Of a DNA stretch of 10,334 bases, positions 1 through 7,314 are shown one piece after another. The stretch is from NCBI GenBank assembly GCA_019749855.1, contig JAIEPI010000047.1, positions 1 through 10,334 of the forward strand, written 5' to 3'. Position numbers and translations under genes: made by a program. The first letter of the stretch is position 1; each line of letters opens with the position of its first letter. The notes below the pieces were generated by a model. It had not been told where the DNA came from. It saw only the letters and a program-made list of their open reading frames with translations, and ran no database searches. The stretch is from Rickettsiales bacterium (GTDB taxonomy: Bacteria; Pseudomonadota; Alphaproteobacteria; Rickettsiales; UBA998).

Positions 1-1316
1 GCCGTAGCCGTGGAGGCAATCACCGGCCAGGCCATACGCTTGGCAGCGCGGCTGTAAGCCTCACGCGCATTCACGCCCTGCGACTCAAGGCGGTCAGCAT
101 ATTCGCACACCACAATGGTCGCATCTACCAGCATGCCGCTGGCCAGAATCAGGCTAAACAACACCACAATATTGAGCGTGTAGCCAAAGGCGGAGAGAAA
201 CAGAATGCCAATTAAAAACGAAACAGGAACCGAAAGTGAAACAAGAAAAGCTGATTTGATATCCATCGTCAGCAGAATGGAAAGCAGCACCAGCAGCACA
301 GCAAAAATCACATTGTTTTCCAGATCCCCCAACATGCTGCGTATTTCATTGGAGGTATCCTGCGAGAACACCACGTCAATGCCTTTGGGCCATGTTTTTT
401 GCTCATTCGCCACCACTCGCCGCACGGCTTCCACGGTATCGATAATGTTGACGCCGGTGCGCTTGGAGACACCCAGCCCAATGGCCGGTTTTCCGTTCAC
501 ACGCGCAAAATTGATGGGGTCTTTGAAGGTACGCCGAATCTCCGCTACATCCGAGAGGGTAACGACTTTCTCCGCTTTGGTGATGATCGGCACCCCCGCG
601 AGATCACGGAATGTTTCAATCAATCCGGGCAGCTTTACTGAGAAGCGCCCTTGCCCATTATCAAGCTCACCCGCTGGCACCAATATATTATTGGCCTGCA
701 CTTTGTTGAACACCTCCTCAGCGGAGATATTATACCCCTCCAGCGTCACGGGATTAATGACAATTTCCAGCGCTTCCTCGCGCGACCCGTTAATGTCGGC
801 TTTCAGCACCGGAGAGAGCGTTTCCAGCTTATCCTGTAAATCACGCGCCACCTGCACCAACGTGCGCTCTGGCACATTGCCGGTGAGGATGACATTAATG
901 ACCGGAAACAGGCTGAAATTCACTTCCTGCACGGTCGGCTCATCGGCATCTTTGGGGAGATCCGCTTTCGCCTCATCCACTTTTGCACGCACATCGGCCA
1001 GCGCAATATCAGCGTCAAAGCCCGCGTCAAACTCCAGTGTCACCGAGGCAAAACCCTCGGTGGACTCGGACTTCATGATCTTGACACCCTCGACAGCTGA
1101 GAGCTTTTTTTCCATCGGACGCAATAGCAGGCGTTCGCCATCTTCCGGCGAGACGCCCTCCAACCGCATCGAGACATAAATGATGGGGATTTGAACATCA
1201 GGGCTGGATTCTTTAGGAACCGACACATAGGCAATACTGCCCATCATCAGGATAAAGCCGAGCAGTAGATACACGACGCGGTAGCGCTCAATGGCAGCGT
1301 CAATCAATGCAAACAT
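1..1316 (-). CDS. RND efflux permease, N-terminal part (cut by window edge)
   Basis: This is the inner-membrane, proton-driven pump subunit of an RND (HAE1/AcrB-like) tripartite exporter. The frame is open from ATG at 1316 to the left edge, giving 438 residues of a protein that normally has about 1000-1050. Visible parts are a first membrane segment (about 13-32), a large periplasmic porter region (about 33-330) starting with the family-typical V-P-x-E-x-x-P-D, and membrane segments at about 335-350, 355-376 and 382-405. The TM4 signature GMLVDATIVV is at 394-403. AcrB has two adjacent aspartates (407/408) here; this protein keeps the first (D398) and has alanine at the second. The start lies 3 bases after the adaptor stop, with an AAAGGGA ribosome site about 11 bases upstream, so the two genes form an operon. 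Substrate is unknown. The outer-membrane channel gene is not in the window. The family call is very secure. Confidence 0.95.
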   Translation of the reverse strand, partial: MFALIDAAIERYRVVYLLLGFILMMGSIAYVSVPKESSPDVQIPIIYVSMRLEGVSPEDGERLLLRPMEKKLSAVEGVKIMKSESTEGFASVTLEFDAGFDADIALADVRAKVDEAKADLPKDADEPTVQEVNFSLFPVINVILTGNVPERTLVQVARDLQDKLETLSPVLKADINGSREEALEIVINPVTLEGYNISAEEVFNKVQANNILVPAGELDNGQGRFSVKLPGLIETFRDLAGVPIITKAEKVVTLSDVAEIRRTFKDPINFARVNGKPAIGLGVSKRTGVNIIDTVEAVRRVVANEQKTWPKGIDVVFSQDTSNEIRSMLGDLENNVIFAVLLVLLSILLTMDIKSAFLVSLSVPVSFLIGILFLSAFGYTLNIVVLFSLILASGMLVDATIVVCEYADRLESQGVNAREAYSRAAKRMAWPVIASTAT

Positions 1317-1319
1317 GAT

Positions 1320-2480
1320 CTAGGGATTCCCTTTAGATACGGGCTGGGGGTCTGTCGCCGCATCGCTGGCAGTTGACTCGCGCTTCACTTTATCAAGCAT
1401 GATCGTCTGACCATCATTAATGAATGCCTGCCCCTTGGTGACCAACCATACATCCTCAGGCAGGCCCGAAACCCACAGGCCCTGCGCATCTTCATCCAGC
1501 ACCTGAATACTGTTGAAATGAACAACACCCTGATCATCGACCGTTTTCACACCAACGCCCCCTTGATCATCCAGCGAGAGCAATGATGAGGCAATGCGAT
1601 GCGCCTGAAGCGTTTCCAGTGGCAGCTTCAATTCTGCTGTCAGGCCGGCGGGAACGGAATAATCAGGATTTGGCAATTCAACCTCCACTCGAAAGCTGCG
1701 GCTGGACGCATCAGCAACCGTGGCGATGTAGCGAATTTTACCGTGAAGCGGGGCCTTATTGGCGATCAGAACTTTCACATCACCCTCTCGCGTGATGCTC
1801 GCCAGATTCACCTGCGGGATACTCGATGTAATCACCAGCGGGTCAGGATCAACCACCTGCGCAATCGAGCCCTCGCCTCCAAAGACACCCACCCCAACAA
1901 AATCACCCACCTCCGCATTTAGTTTCTCCAACACACCATTAAACGGGGCGCGGATCGCCGTGTTTTTGAGATCGATCTGCGCTTGCTTCAGCTGACGACG
2001 TGCCTCTTCAAGCTGCGTCAATGTTTCGGCAAAACGCACTGCTGTGGTGAACCCTTGCTTAGAGAGATTTTGTGAGGCTTTGTATTCCATCTCGCGTTGT
2101 TTCACCAATGCCTCGACCATACGCAATTGCTGCGGCAGATTCTGCGGATCAATCTCCACCAATATATCACCTTTTTTCAGCCGGCTGCCTTCTTTCATGG
2201 GTAGATTAGCGATCGGCCCTGAGGTTTGCGCCTTGAGACCTGCCGTTCGGTTGGCCTCCGTCACACCGTTGAGCGTCATGGTGCGCTGGTGCGGCTGTGC
2301 CTGAGAATGCTGAATGGCGATAATCCCACTGACATCGCGTGTATCACGTGATGTATCGGCGTCATGTATTGCTTCGCTTGCAGGTAATAGCAGTCCAGTG
2401 GCCATCCATACGGTGATGCCAAGCGTAATCCACACCGCAAGCTTTGTTGGACGGTTAAGACGATAGTACCAATCACGCAT
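1320..2480 (-). CDS. RND efflux periplasmic adaptor (membrane fusion protein)
   Basis: This 386-residue adaptor would link the inner-membrane pump encoded next to it to an outer-membrane channel. Order of parts: cytoplasmic N-terminus, one membrane anchor (about 14-31, no lipobox cysteine), two halves of a lipoyl/barrel-sandwich domain (about 80-112 and 174-197, the latter with IRAPFNGVLEKLNAEVGDFV), between them a short alpha-hairpin (about 115-172, rich in Glu, Gln, Lys and Arg), then a beta-barrel (about 205-290) and a membrane-proximal domain (about 295-365). The C-terminal tail is polar. An in-frame ATG at 2552 would add 24 residues, but the ATG at 2480 is preferred because AAGGGA lies 6 bases upstream and the membrane anchor then sits near the N-terminus, as usual. 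The frame ends in TAG at 1320-1322, immediately before the permease. No regulator gene is adjacent. The family call is secure; the substrate cannot be told. Confidence 0.95.
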   Translation of the reverse strand: MRDWYYRLNRPTKLAVWITLGITVWMATGLLLPASEAIHDADTSRDTRDVSGIIAIQHSQAQPHQRTMTLNGVTEANRTAGLKAQTSGPIANLPMKEGSRLKKGDILVEIDPQNLPQQLRMVEALVKQREMEYKASQNLSKQGFTTAVRFAETLTQLEEARRQLKQAQIDLKNTAIRAPFNGVLEKLNAEVGDFVGVGVFGGEGSIAQVVDPDPLVITSSIPQVNLASITREGDVKVLIANKAPLHGKIRYIATVADASSRSFRVEVELPNPDYSVPAGLTAELKLPLETLQAHRIASSLLSLDDQGGVGVKTVDDQGVVHFNSIQVLDEDAQGLWVSGLPEDVWLVTKGQAFINDGQTIMLDKVKRESTASDAATDPQPVSKGNP

Positions 2481-2497
2481 ACTGAATCCCTTGTGGC

Positions 2498-2513
2498 TAT
2501 GTACGATAACATA
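2498..2513. promoter_or_regulatory. Short inverted repeat in the efflux leader, possible operator
   Basis: TATGT and ACATA flank the six bases ACGATA, giving a 16-base inverted repeat with 5-base arms. It lies between the candidate -10 box (2533-2538) and the adaptor ribosome site. A dimeric repressor of the kind that often controls RND pumps (for example TetR type) could bind here, but arms this short also arise by chance in AT-rich DNA. Confidence 0.25.
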
Positions 2514-2532
2514 CAGCGGAAATATAGCTTTT

Positions 2533-2538
2533 ATTATA
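2533..2538 (-). promoter_or_regulatory. Candidate -10 box of the efflux operon
   Basis: The minus strand reads TATAAT exactly, in the context TTCGTATAATAAAAGC. Transcription would begin near 2526 and leave a leader of about 46 bases before the adaptor ATG at 2480. At 15-18 bases upstream I find no good -35 hexamer (the 17-base position reads GGTCAA) and there is no extended TG motif. The promoter would therefore be weak or activator-dependent. This is inference from sequence only. Confidence 0.4.
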
Positions 2539-2555
2539 CGAATAAAGGCCATTGT

Positions 2556-2584
2556 TTGACCTGATGGACAAATTTAGCTACATC
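2556..2584 (+). promoter_or_regulatory. Weak candidate promoter for hisZ-purA
   Basis: TTGACC (2556-2561, five of six bases matching the sigma-70 -35 consensus) is followed after 17 bases by TACATC (2579-2584, only three of six matching the -10). Transcription would start near 2591, about 18 bases before the hisZ ATG. This is the best plus-strand arrangement I see in the divergent gap, but the -10 is poor. Confidence 0.28.
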
Positions 2585-2608
2585 CATGGCTCAACAATTT
2601 TTTTAAAA

Positions 2609-3742
2609 ATGACGCAAGCCCTCTTACCCTCTGGCCTCCAGGACCTTTTACCGCCCGATGCGGCGCGAGAACAGCACCTGATAACCGAATTGCTGAATGC
2701 TTTCAGTGCTAACGGCTATCAGCAAGTAACACCACCTATGGTTGAATTTGAGGAAACATTGCTGGATGGCAAGGGCTTAGCCTATGCACCGCAGACCTTT
2801 CGTGTGCCCGATCCGCTGAGCCAAAAAATGATGGGCCTGCGCGCCGACATTACGACGCAAGTCGCCCGTATCGCCTCGAATCAGCTGAGTGCACACCCCA
2901 AACCGCTCCGTCTTTCGTATGCCGGTCGTGTGCTGCGCAGTGTGCCGCAAGGCCTGTTCCCTGAGCGCCAGCTCGTGCAGTCTGGCTTTGAAGTGATCGG
3001 CGTTGACACCAACGCGGCTATGGCAGAGGTGATCTTAGTGTCAGCGCAAGCACTCAGTGCGGTGGGATGTGACGCGCTGGTCGTCGATCTCACTCTCGCG
3101 GGATTGCTGGATATTCTTCTCTCAACTATTCATTTCTCAAGTGAGGATGCGCGACAGCAGGTTATCTCGGCGGTTAAGCGCAAAGATGTGGCGGCTCTGG
3201 CCGATGATTTGCCGGTGAAAGATACCCTTAAAGCGCTGCTTTCACTGCCAACCCATGCACCCGAGACCCTGCGAGCAGTTGAACATATTGCCTTACCTGC
3301 CGTGGTGAAGGAGTGGTTTAGCGGGCTTTCTCAAGTATATGAGATCGTTATGCGCGACGCGCCGCAACTTCGCCTGACCATTGACCCGCTGGAGAGTCAT
3401 GGTTTTGAGTATCATGAGGGGTTGTGCTTCTCGCTCTTTGATAAGGCAAAAGGGCGTGAAGTGGGACGTGGCGGGCGCTACGTGATTCATGAATCACCAG
3501 AGTTACTCGTTGCATGCGGTGCCACTTTATACGTGCGTGCCATACTGGAATGTGGGTATCTGCCAAACATCCAACGTCCAAGCGTGATGCTGGCGCCTGA
3601 AACCACCTCCGCGCAAGCGGATGCGCTGCGTATGCAAGGCTACGTAACGCTTCGAGCGATTACACAGCGCGACTGGCGCGACGAGGCTCAAGCACTGGGT
3701 TGCTCGCATTTATGGCACGATGAAACATTGATAGAACTCTAA
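2609..3742 (+). CDS. hisZ: ATP phosphoribosyltransferase regulatory subunit HisZ
   Basis: HisZ is a catalytically inactive paralogue of histidyl-tRNA synthetase. It forms a complex with the short form of HisG for the first step of histidine synthesis (ATP + PRPP) and confers feedback control by histidine. The 377 residues begin with LLPSGLQDLLPPDAARE, the class II synthetase-like start. They continue with a motif 2-like LRADITTQVARIA (77-89), the strand RLSYAGRVLR (101-110) followed by PERQLVQSGFEVIG (118-131), and the GFEYHEG...GRGGRY block (265-291). There is no anticodon-binding domain, only a short tail of about 60 residues, which separates it from HisS. The ATG at 2609 fits the family N-terminus; a TTG at 2552 in the same frame would add 19 residues without support. 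No Shine-Dalgarno is visible before the ATG. A short-form hisG is expected elsewhere in the genome (inference). purA follows 57 bases later. Confidence 0.95.
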   Translation: MTQALLPSGLQDLLPPDAAREQHLITELLNAFSANGYQQVTPPMVEFEETLLDGKGLAYAPQTFRVPDPLSQKMMGLRADITTQVARIASNQLSAHPKPLRLSYAGRVLRSVPQGLFPERQLVQSGFEVIGVDTNAAMAEVILVSAQALSAVGCDALVVDLTLAGLLDILLSTIHFSSEDARQQVISAVKRKDVAALADDLPVKDTLKALLSLPTHAPETLRAVEHIALPAVVKEWFSGLSQVYEIVMRDAPQLRLTIDPLESHGFEYHEGLCFSLFDKAKGREVGRGGRYVIHESPELLVACGATLYVRAILECGYLPNIQRPSVMLAPETTSAQADALRMQGYVTLRAITQRDWRDEAQALGCSHLWHDETLIEL

Positions 3743-3750
3743 ACGCATGA

Positions 3751-3773
3751 TTGCCCTGCGGATCGCAAGGCAA
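3751..3773 (+). other. Stem-loop between hisZ and purA
   Basis: TTGCC (3751-3755) pairs with GGCAA (3769-3773) and TGCG (3757-3760) with CGCA (3764-3767). One C-A mismatch separates the two helices and the loop is GAT. No run of T follows, so it is not a standard intrinsic terminator. It could protect an upstream mRNA end or tune hisZ against purA expression. The pairing is seen directly; the function is inferred. Confidence 0.45.
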
Positions 3774-3799
3774 AGCACAGTAAAACAAAGGAAATAGGC

Positions 3800-5092
3800 A
3801 TGTCGAATGTTGTGGTAGTTGGCTCGCAGTGGGGCGATGAGGGAAAAGGCAAAGTGGTGGACTGGCTCTCTGAGCGCGCTGATGTGGTGGTGCGCTTTCA
3901 GGGTGGGCACAATGCGGGGCACACATTGGTGGTGGATGGCGTCACCTACAAACTGAGCCTGTTGCCCTCCGGTATTGTGCGCCCGGGCAAACTATCCCTG
4001 ATTGGCAATGGCGTGGTGGTGGACCCGTTTGCGCTGCTGAAGGAAATCAATACCGTGCGCGCTTTGGGCGTTGAAATCACCCCTAAAAATCTGCAAATCG
4101 CGGAAAATGCCGTGATAATTCTGCCTATTCACCGCGAAATGGATTCCGTGGCAGAGGCGCGTCGCGGCAATGCCAAAATTGGCACCACCAATCGCGGGAT
4201 TGGCCCTGCCTACGAGGATAAAGTTGCCCGCCGTGCCATCCGCATGTGCGACCTCGCCAATGTGGAGGTGCTGCGCGAAAAGCTCGAAGCCATGCTCAGC
4301 TTCCATAACCAATTACTAACGCTGGCGGGCAAAGCACCGCTGGGACTGGACGAAGTTTTGCAGCCCCTGCTGGAAATCCGTGAAGAAGTGTTATCCTATG
4401 CCTCACCGGTCTGGCGCACACTGGATGAATGCCGACGCAAAGGAAAGCGCGTCATGTTTGAAGGAGCGCAAGGCATGCTGCTGGATGTCGATCACGGCAC
4501 CTATCCTTACGTGACATCATCGAATACCCATGCCGGTGCCGCGGCGGCGGGTGCTGGTGTCGGCCCCTCCTCATTGGGCTACATTCTTGGCATTACCAAA
4601 GCCTATACCACCCGCGTCGGCAGTGGCCCCTTCCCTAGCGAATTAAACGACGATATTGGAAAGCTGATTGGAGAAAAAGGCCATGAGTTTGGCACGGTCA
4701 CCGGTAGACCGCGCCGTTGCGGCTGGTTTGATGCGGTGCTGGTTCGCCAGTCATGCAAAATCGCTGGCATTCATGGGATTGCCCTCACCAAAGTCGATGT
4801 TTTGGATGGATTACCGGAACTGAAGATCTGTGTTGGCTACACTTATGAGGGCCAGTCCTTCGAATATCTTCCCGCCGCGCATTACATTCAGGAGAAGCTG
4901 GAGCCAGTCTATGAAACCATCGAAGGATGGTCACAAAGCACCTATGGCGCGCGAAGCTGGGCTGATCTGCCAGCTCAAGCGATAAAATACATCCGGCGAA
5001 TTGAAGAACTCATCGAATGTCAGGTGGCTTTATTATCCACCAGCCCCAATCGAGAACACACAATTATGGTAAGTGATCCCTTTCTTGGGTGA
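3800..5092 (+). CDS. purA: Adenylosuccinate synthetase PurA
   Basis: PurA joins IMP and aspartate using GTP to make adenylosuccinate, the first committed step from IMP to AMP, in the cytosol. At 430 residues it is full length. The signatures are all present: the phosphate loop GDEGKGK at 12-18 with catalytic D13, GGHNAGHT at 35-42 with H41, GTTNRGIGPAY at 128-138 in the IMP site, VTGRPRRCGWFD at 300-311, the guanine-recognising TKVD at 330-333, and a C-terminal STSPNRE (413-419). AAAGGA lies about 8 bases before the ATG, a good ribosome site, in contrast to its neighbours. No promoter is obvious in the 57 bases after hisZ, so co-transcription with hisZ is likely. The pairing makes sense because HisG/HisZ consumes ATP and histidine synthesis returns AICAR to the purine pathway. 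Nothing is unusual in the protein. Confidence 0.99.
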   Translation: MSNVVVVGSQWGDEGKGKVVDWLSERADVVVRFQGGHNAGHTLVVDGVTYKLSLLPSGIVRPGKLSLIGNGVVVDPFALLKEINTVRALGVEITPKNLQIAENAVIILPIHREMDSVAEARRGNAKIGTTNRGIGPAYEDKVARRAIRMCDLANVEVLREKLEAMLSFHNQLLTLAGKAPLGLDEVLQPLLEIREEVLSYASPVWRTLDECRRKGKRVMFEGAQGMLLDVDHGTYPYVTSSNTHAGAAAAGAGVGPSSLGYILGITKAYTTRVGSGPFPSELNDDIGKLIGEKGHEFGTVTGRPRRCGWFDAVLVRQSCKIAGIHGIALTKVDVLDGLPELKICVGYTYEGQSFEYLPAAHYIQEKLEPVYETIEGWSQSTYGARSWADLPAQAIKYIRRIEELIECQVALLSTSPNREHTIMVSDPFLG

Positions 5093-5117
5093 AAATCGAT
5101 GCATTGCATTTGATTTT
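5092..5117. repeat. Imperfect inverted repeat after purA
   Basis: Arms AAAATC (5092-5097) and GATTTT (5112-5117) enclose ATGCA (5099-5103) and TGCAT (5105-5109). One unpaired base lies on the left, two on the right, and a single T is at the centre. It begins at the last base of the purA stop codon. As RNA it could fold into a weak AT-rich hairpin ending in four U; as DNA it resembles a dimer-protein site. It may separate purA from the next operon, but it is too weak to call a terminator. Confidence 0.4.
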
Positions 5118-5141
5118 AATACAATCTAAATCGTTTTTTGC

Positions 5142-5157
5142 CCATAATACATTATGG
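5142..5157. promoter_or_regulatory. Perfect palindrome over the start codon of the pseudokinase gene
   Basis: CCATAAT and ATTATGG are exact inverse complements separated by AC. The ATG at 5154-5156 lies inside the right arm. No Shine-Dalgarno precedes it (TTTTTTGCCCATAATACATT). The element could be a DNA operator, or an RNA hairpin that hides the start codon, although a 2-base loop would force the inner pairs open. The repeat is seen directly; the role is inferred. Confidence 0.4.
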
Positions 5158-7310
5158 CTGAATCCGCGCAAAAAAATGACGTGTCCAATACAACGGCAAC
5201 TGAAGTAGCCGCACCTGCTGTTGTTTTGTCTTCAGACAAAAGCAAAGCCACACTTCAGCAGTTACATTATGAACTGGAGGCACGGCTTAAATCTCAGTCA
5301 CCTGCCATTGATTTACATCATCAGTCGCCCAATCAACTGGGTGGGCGATACCTGATTAAAACCGATGAAATGCTTGAGAATTACAGCAAGCCGCAGTGCC
5401 CTGCCTATGCGGTCACAGATATGTCCGGTCAGGTGTTGCCCTTGTTTGCCGTTGTGTGTGATTCCGGCCTGCCTTACCGGCACACCAGTATGGAGAAGTT
5501 GCTGGGCTATGATCATCCGCACCTCATTCGCCTGATTGATCATGGCATTGTGATGTTAAGTGCACTCAGCGAACAACGCCATGTACTGATTTTTGAGCAG
5601 CCTTCGGGCAAGCGCCTCACCAGTGTCATTGCCGAGGGTTATATCTTTAATGAGCAGCTGGTGCATGACCAGATCGTCATGCCTCTGTCCTCAGTACTAA
5701 ATGCATTGGATGAATTAGGTATTAGTCACTGCCATATTCATCCTGACAATATCTATATTGGTGAAAAGCTAACTCTGGGCGAATGTGTTTCTCAGCCCGC
5801 TGGTTTTTCACAGAATTTCCTCTATGAGCCAGTTGAGCGCATTACCGCGCTTCCGCAAGGAAAAGGGGCGGGCTCTCCTAAAGTGGATCTCTATGCCATC
5901 GGCGTGATGGTGATTGAGATTCTTTATAATTTGAATCGCCCACGAGCCTTGAGTCATGAGCAATATATCTCAATGCTTCTTCAACAAGGGTGCTATAATG
6001 TGCTCGCTGGTAACGGTGAATTTTCTGAGTATTTCCATGATCTGCTGCGCGGCAGCCTCTGTGATGATCCAATGGATCGCTGGGGGCCCGCTCAATTAGC
6101 GCAATGGATAACTGGAAAGCGCTTTAACATTATTCACCCCTCCACACCGCGCGAAGCATCGCGTCCGTTTAGCTTTGAGGGCAAAGATTATTTCAGCCGC
6201 AAAGCATTGACCCATGCTTTTTATACTCACTGGGAGACCGCCAAAAATTTTATTCGTACATCTAAAGTTGAACGTTGGCTTGAGCAGTCCATTCAGATGC
6301 CTGACGATGCAGCCATGGTCACACAAATTTTTAGCATGTCAGCCTCAGCGAATAAAAGCGTTAAGCGCGCCAATGAGATGCTGTCGCGTATCATGATCGT
6401 GCTTGATCCTTATGGCCCTATTCGCAGCGAAAATCTGGCCTTCAATACCGATGCGATTGGGAAAATGCTGTCAGAAGCCATGTATAACAAGCGCCAGAAT
6501 GATTTGAATTTACTCGTCGATGTTATCCTGAATGACCTGCCGCATTATTGGACGGAGCGCCAGAAATCACGCCTGACGCAAGAAGTTCAGGATTCTTTGT
6601 ATAAAATTCAATCGGCGAGACCAAATCTAACCATCAATGGTTTTGGCTTTGGTCTTGAGCGCTGCTTATACGATCTGAATCATGACCTCCCCTGTTATAG
6701 CACAATGCTCAAAGGCCTCTACATTACCAGCCTGTCACAGCTTATGATTGCACTGGATGCGCTCGCCATTCAACATGGCAAAGATTTTTCATTGATGGAT
6801 CGCCACTTAACGGCTTTTGCTGCGAGCAAGGCGATGATTAATGGCGAGATTCGCTTTCACGATATTGCATCCTATGCGCCGGAACTGGCGAACAGCAAAG
6901 AATTACAAGTGCTGCAACTTTTTGCCAAGGCACAGCAAAAAAGCGGCGTGCGCTCACTCCCAGGCCTGAGTATTTTTTTCGCAATGTCAGTCGCCACACT
7001 GATTGAGAATATTCACAGCCGAAGAATCAGGGAAGTTTTTGTACAAAAAACGCGACAAGCCGTCGATAGCGGCAATTTACAAGATGTTCTGAATGTCGTG
7101 TTAGACAGCGCCCAACTCACACGTGACTTCACGGGATATAATGCGGCACGCGATATTTTTGCACGAAACCAGATGGAAATCAATAAGTTACGCGACAAAG
7201 ACCTGCTCAAGAAAAAAGTCATGGACCGCGCCCATCGCTGGTCGTCATTGGTCTCCGTGTTTTTATTTCTTATCACCTGCGCCTTCGTATTAAAGGATCT
7301 TGTTGGATAG
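5154..7310 (+). CDS. Membrane-anchored pseudokinase-like protein
   Basis: The 718-residue protein has a protein kinase-like domain at about 60-325. The Gly-loop region is worn (LGGRYLI) and the beta-3 lysine position holds valine (about V101). The catalytic loop reads HCHIHPDNI (192-200), so the HRD aspartate is H194 and the following lysine is H196. The DFG position reads E210-C211-V212. Structural residues survive: N199, an APE-like YEPVE (224-228), D245 in DLYAIG, and R309 in DDPMDRW. Canonical phosphotransfer is therefore unlikely, which fits a scaffold, a sensor or a non-canonical enzyme. Residues 330-690 are mostly helical, include GFGFGLERCLYDLNHDLPC at 496-514, and match nothing I can name. 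One membrane segment lies at about 697-713, preceded by Lys/Arg-rich sequence, so the protein would be tail-anchored and mostly cytosolic. There is no signal peptide or ribosome site. It ends 4 bases before the next gene, a likely partner. Function unknown. Confidence 0.85.
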   Translation: MAESAQKNDVSNTTATEVAAPAVVLSSDKSKATLQQLHYELEARLKSQSPAIDLHHQSPNQLGGRYLIKTDEMLENYSKPQCPAYAVTDMSGQVLPLFAVVCDSGLPYRHTSMEKLLGYDHPHLIRLIDHGIVMLSALSEQRHVLIFEQPSGKRLTSVIAEGYIFNEQLVHDQIVMPLSSVLNALDELGISHCHIHPDNIYIGEKLTLGECVSQPAGFSQNFLYEPVERITALPQGKGAGSPKVDLYAIGVMVIEILYNLNRPRALSHEQYISMLLQQGCYNVLAGNGEFSEYFHDLLRGSLCDDPMDRWGPAQLAQWITGKRFNIIHPSTPREASRPFSFEGKDYFSRKALTHAFYTHWETAKNFIRTSKVERWLEQSIQMPDDAAMVTQIFSMSASANKSVKRANEMLSRIMIVLDPYGPIRSENLAFNTDAIGKMLSEAMYNKRQNDLNLLVDVILNDLPHYWTERQKSRLTQEVQDSLYKIQSARPNLTINGFGFGLERCLYDLNHDLPCYSTMLKGLYITSLSQLMIALDALAIQHGKDFSLMDRHLTAFAASKAMINGEIRFHDIASYAPELANSKELQVLQLFAKAQQKSGVRSLPGLSIFFAMSVATLIENIHSRRIREVFVQKTRQAVDSGNLQDVLNVVLDSAQLTRDFTGYNAARDIFARNQMEINKLRDKDLLKKKVMDRAHRWSSLVSVFLFLITCAFVLKDLVG

Positions 7311-7314
7311 AGTG

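Noticed and set aside
205..1179. 324-codon plus-strand open frame, plus smaller ones at 399-641 and 651-839
   Set aside because: They lie wholly opposite the RND permease. Their translations are Ser/Thr/Arg-rich with no recognisable motif, and the permease frame has full family conservation.
1583..2304. Plus-strand frames opposite the adaptor gene
   Set aside because: They are antisense shadows of a well-supported coding region, with no motif or ribosome site.
2481..2552. Upstream ATG at 2552 for the efflux adaptor
   Set aside because: The added 24 residues would push the membrane anchor inward and overlap the likely TATAAT box; ATG at 2480 has a strong ribosome site.
2586..2606. Six-codon leader peptide (MAQQFF) upstream of hisZ
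   Set aside because: It has no ribosome site and no histidine codons, so it does not look like an attenuator leader; it appears to be chance.
2552..2608. TTG start for hisZ that adds 19 residues
   Set aside because: The extra residues do not resemble HisZ, there is no ribosome site, and the ATG at 2609 matches the family N-terminus.
3751..3773. Intrinsic terminator between hisZ and purA
   Set aside because: The stem-loop is real on paper, but no T run follows it and purA has no clear promoter of its own.
3992..4312. 106-codon minus-strand frame within purA
   Set aside because: It is a shadow of the strongly conserved purA frame.
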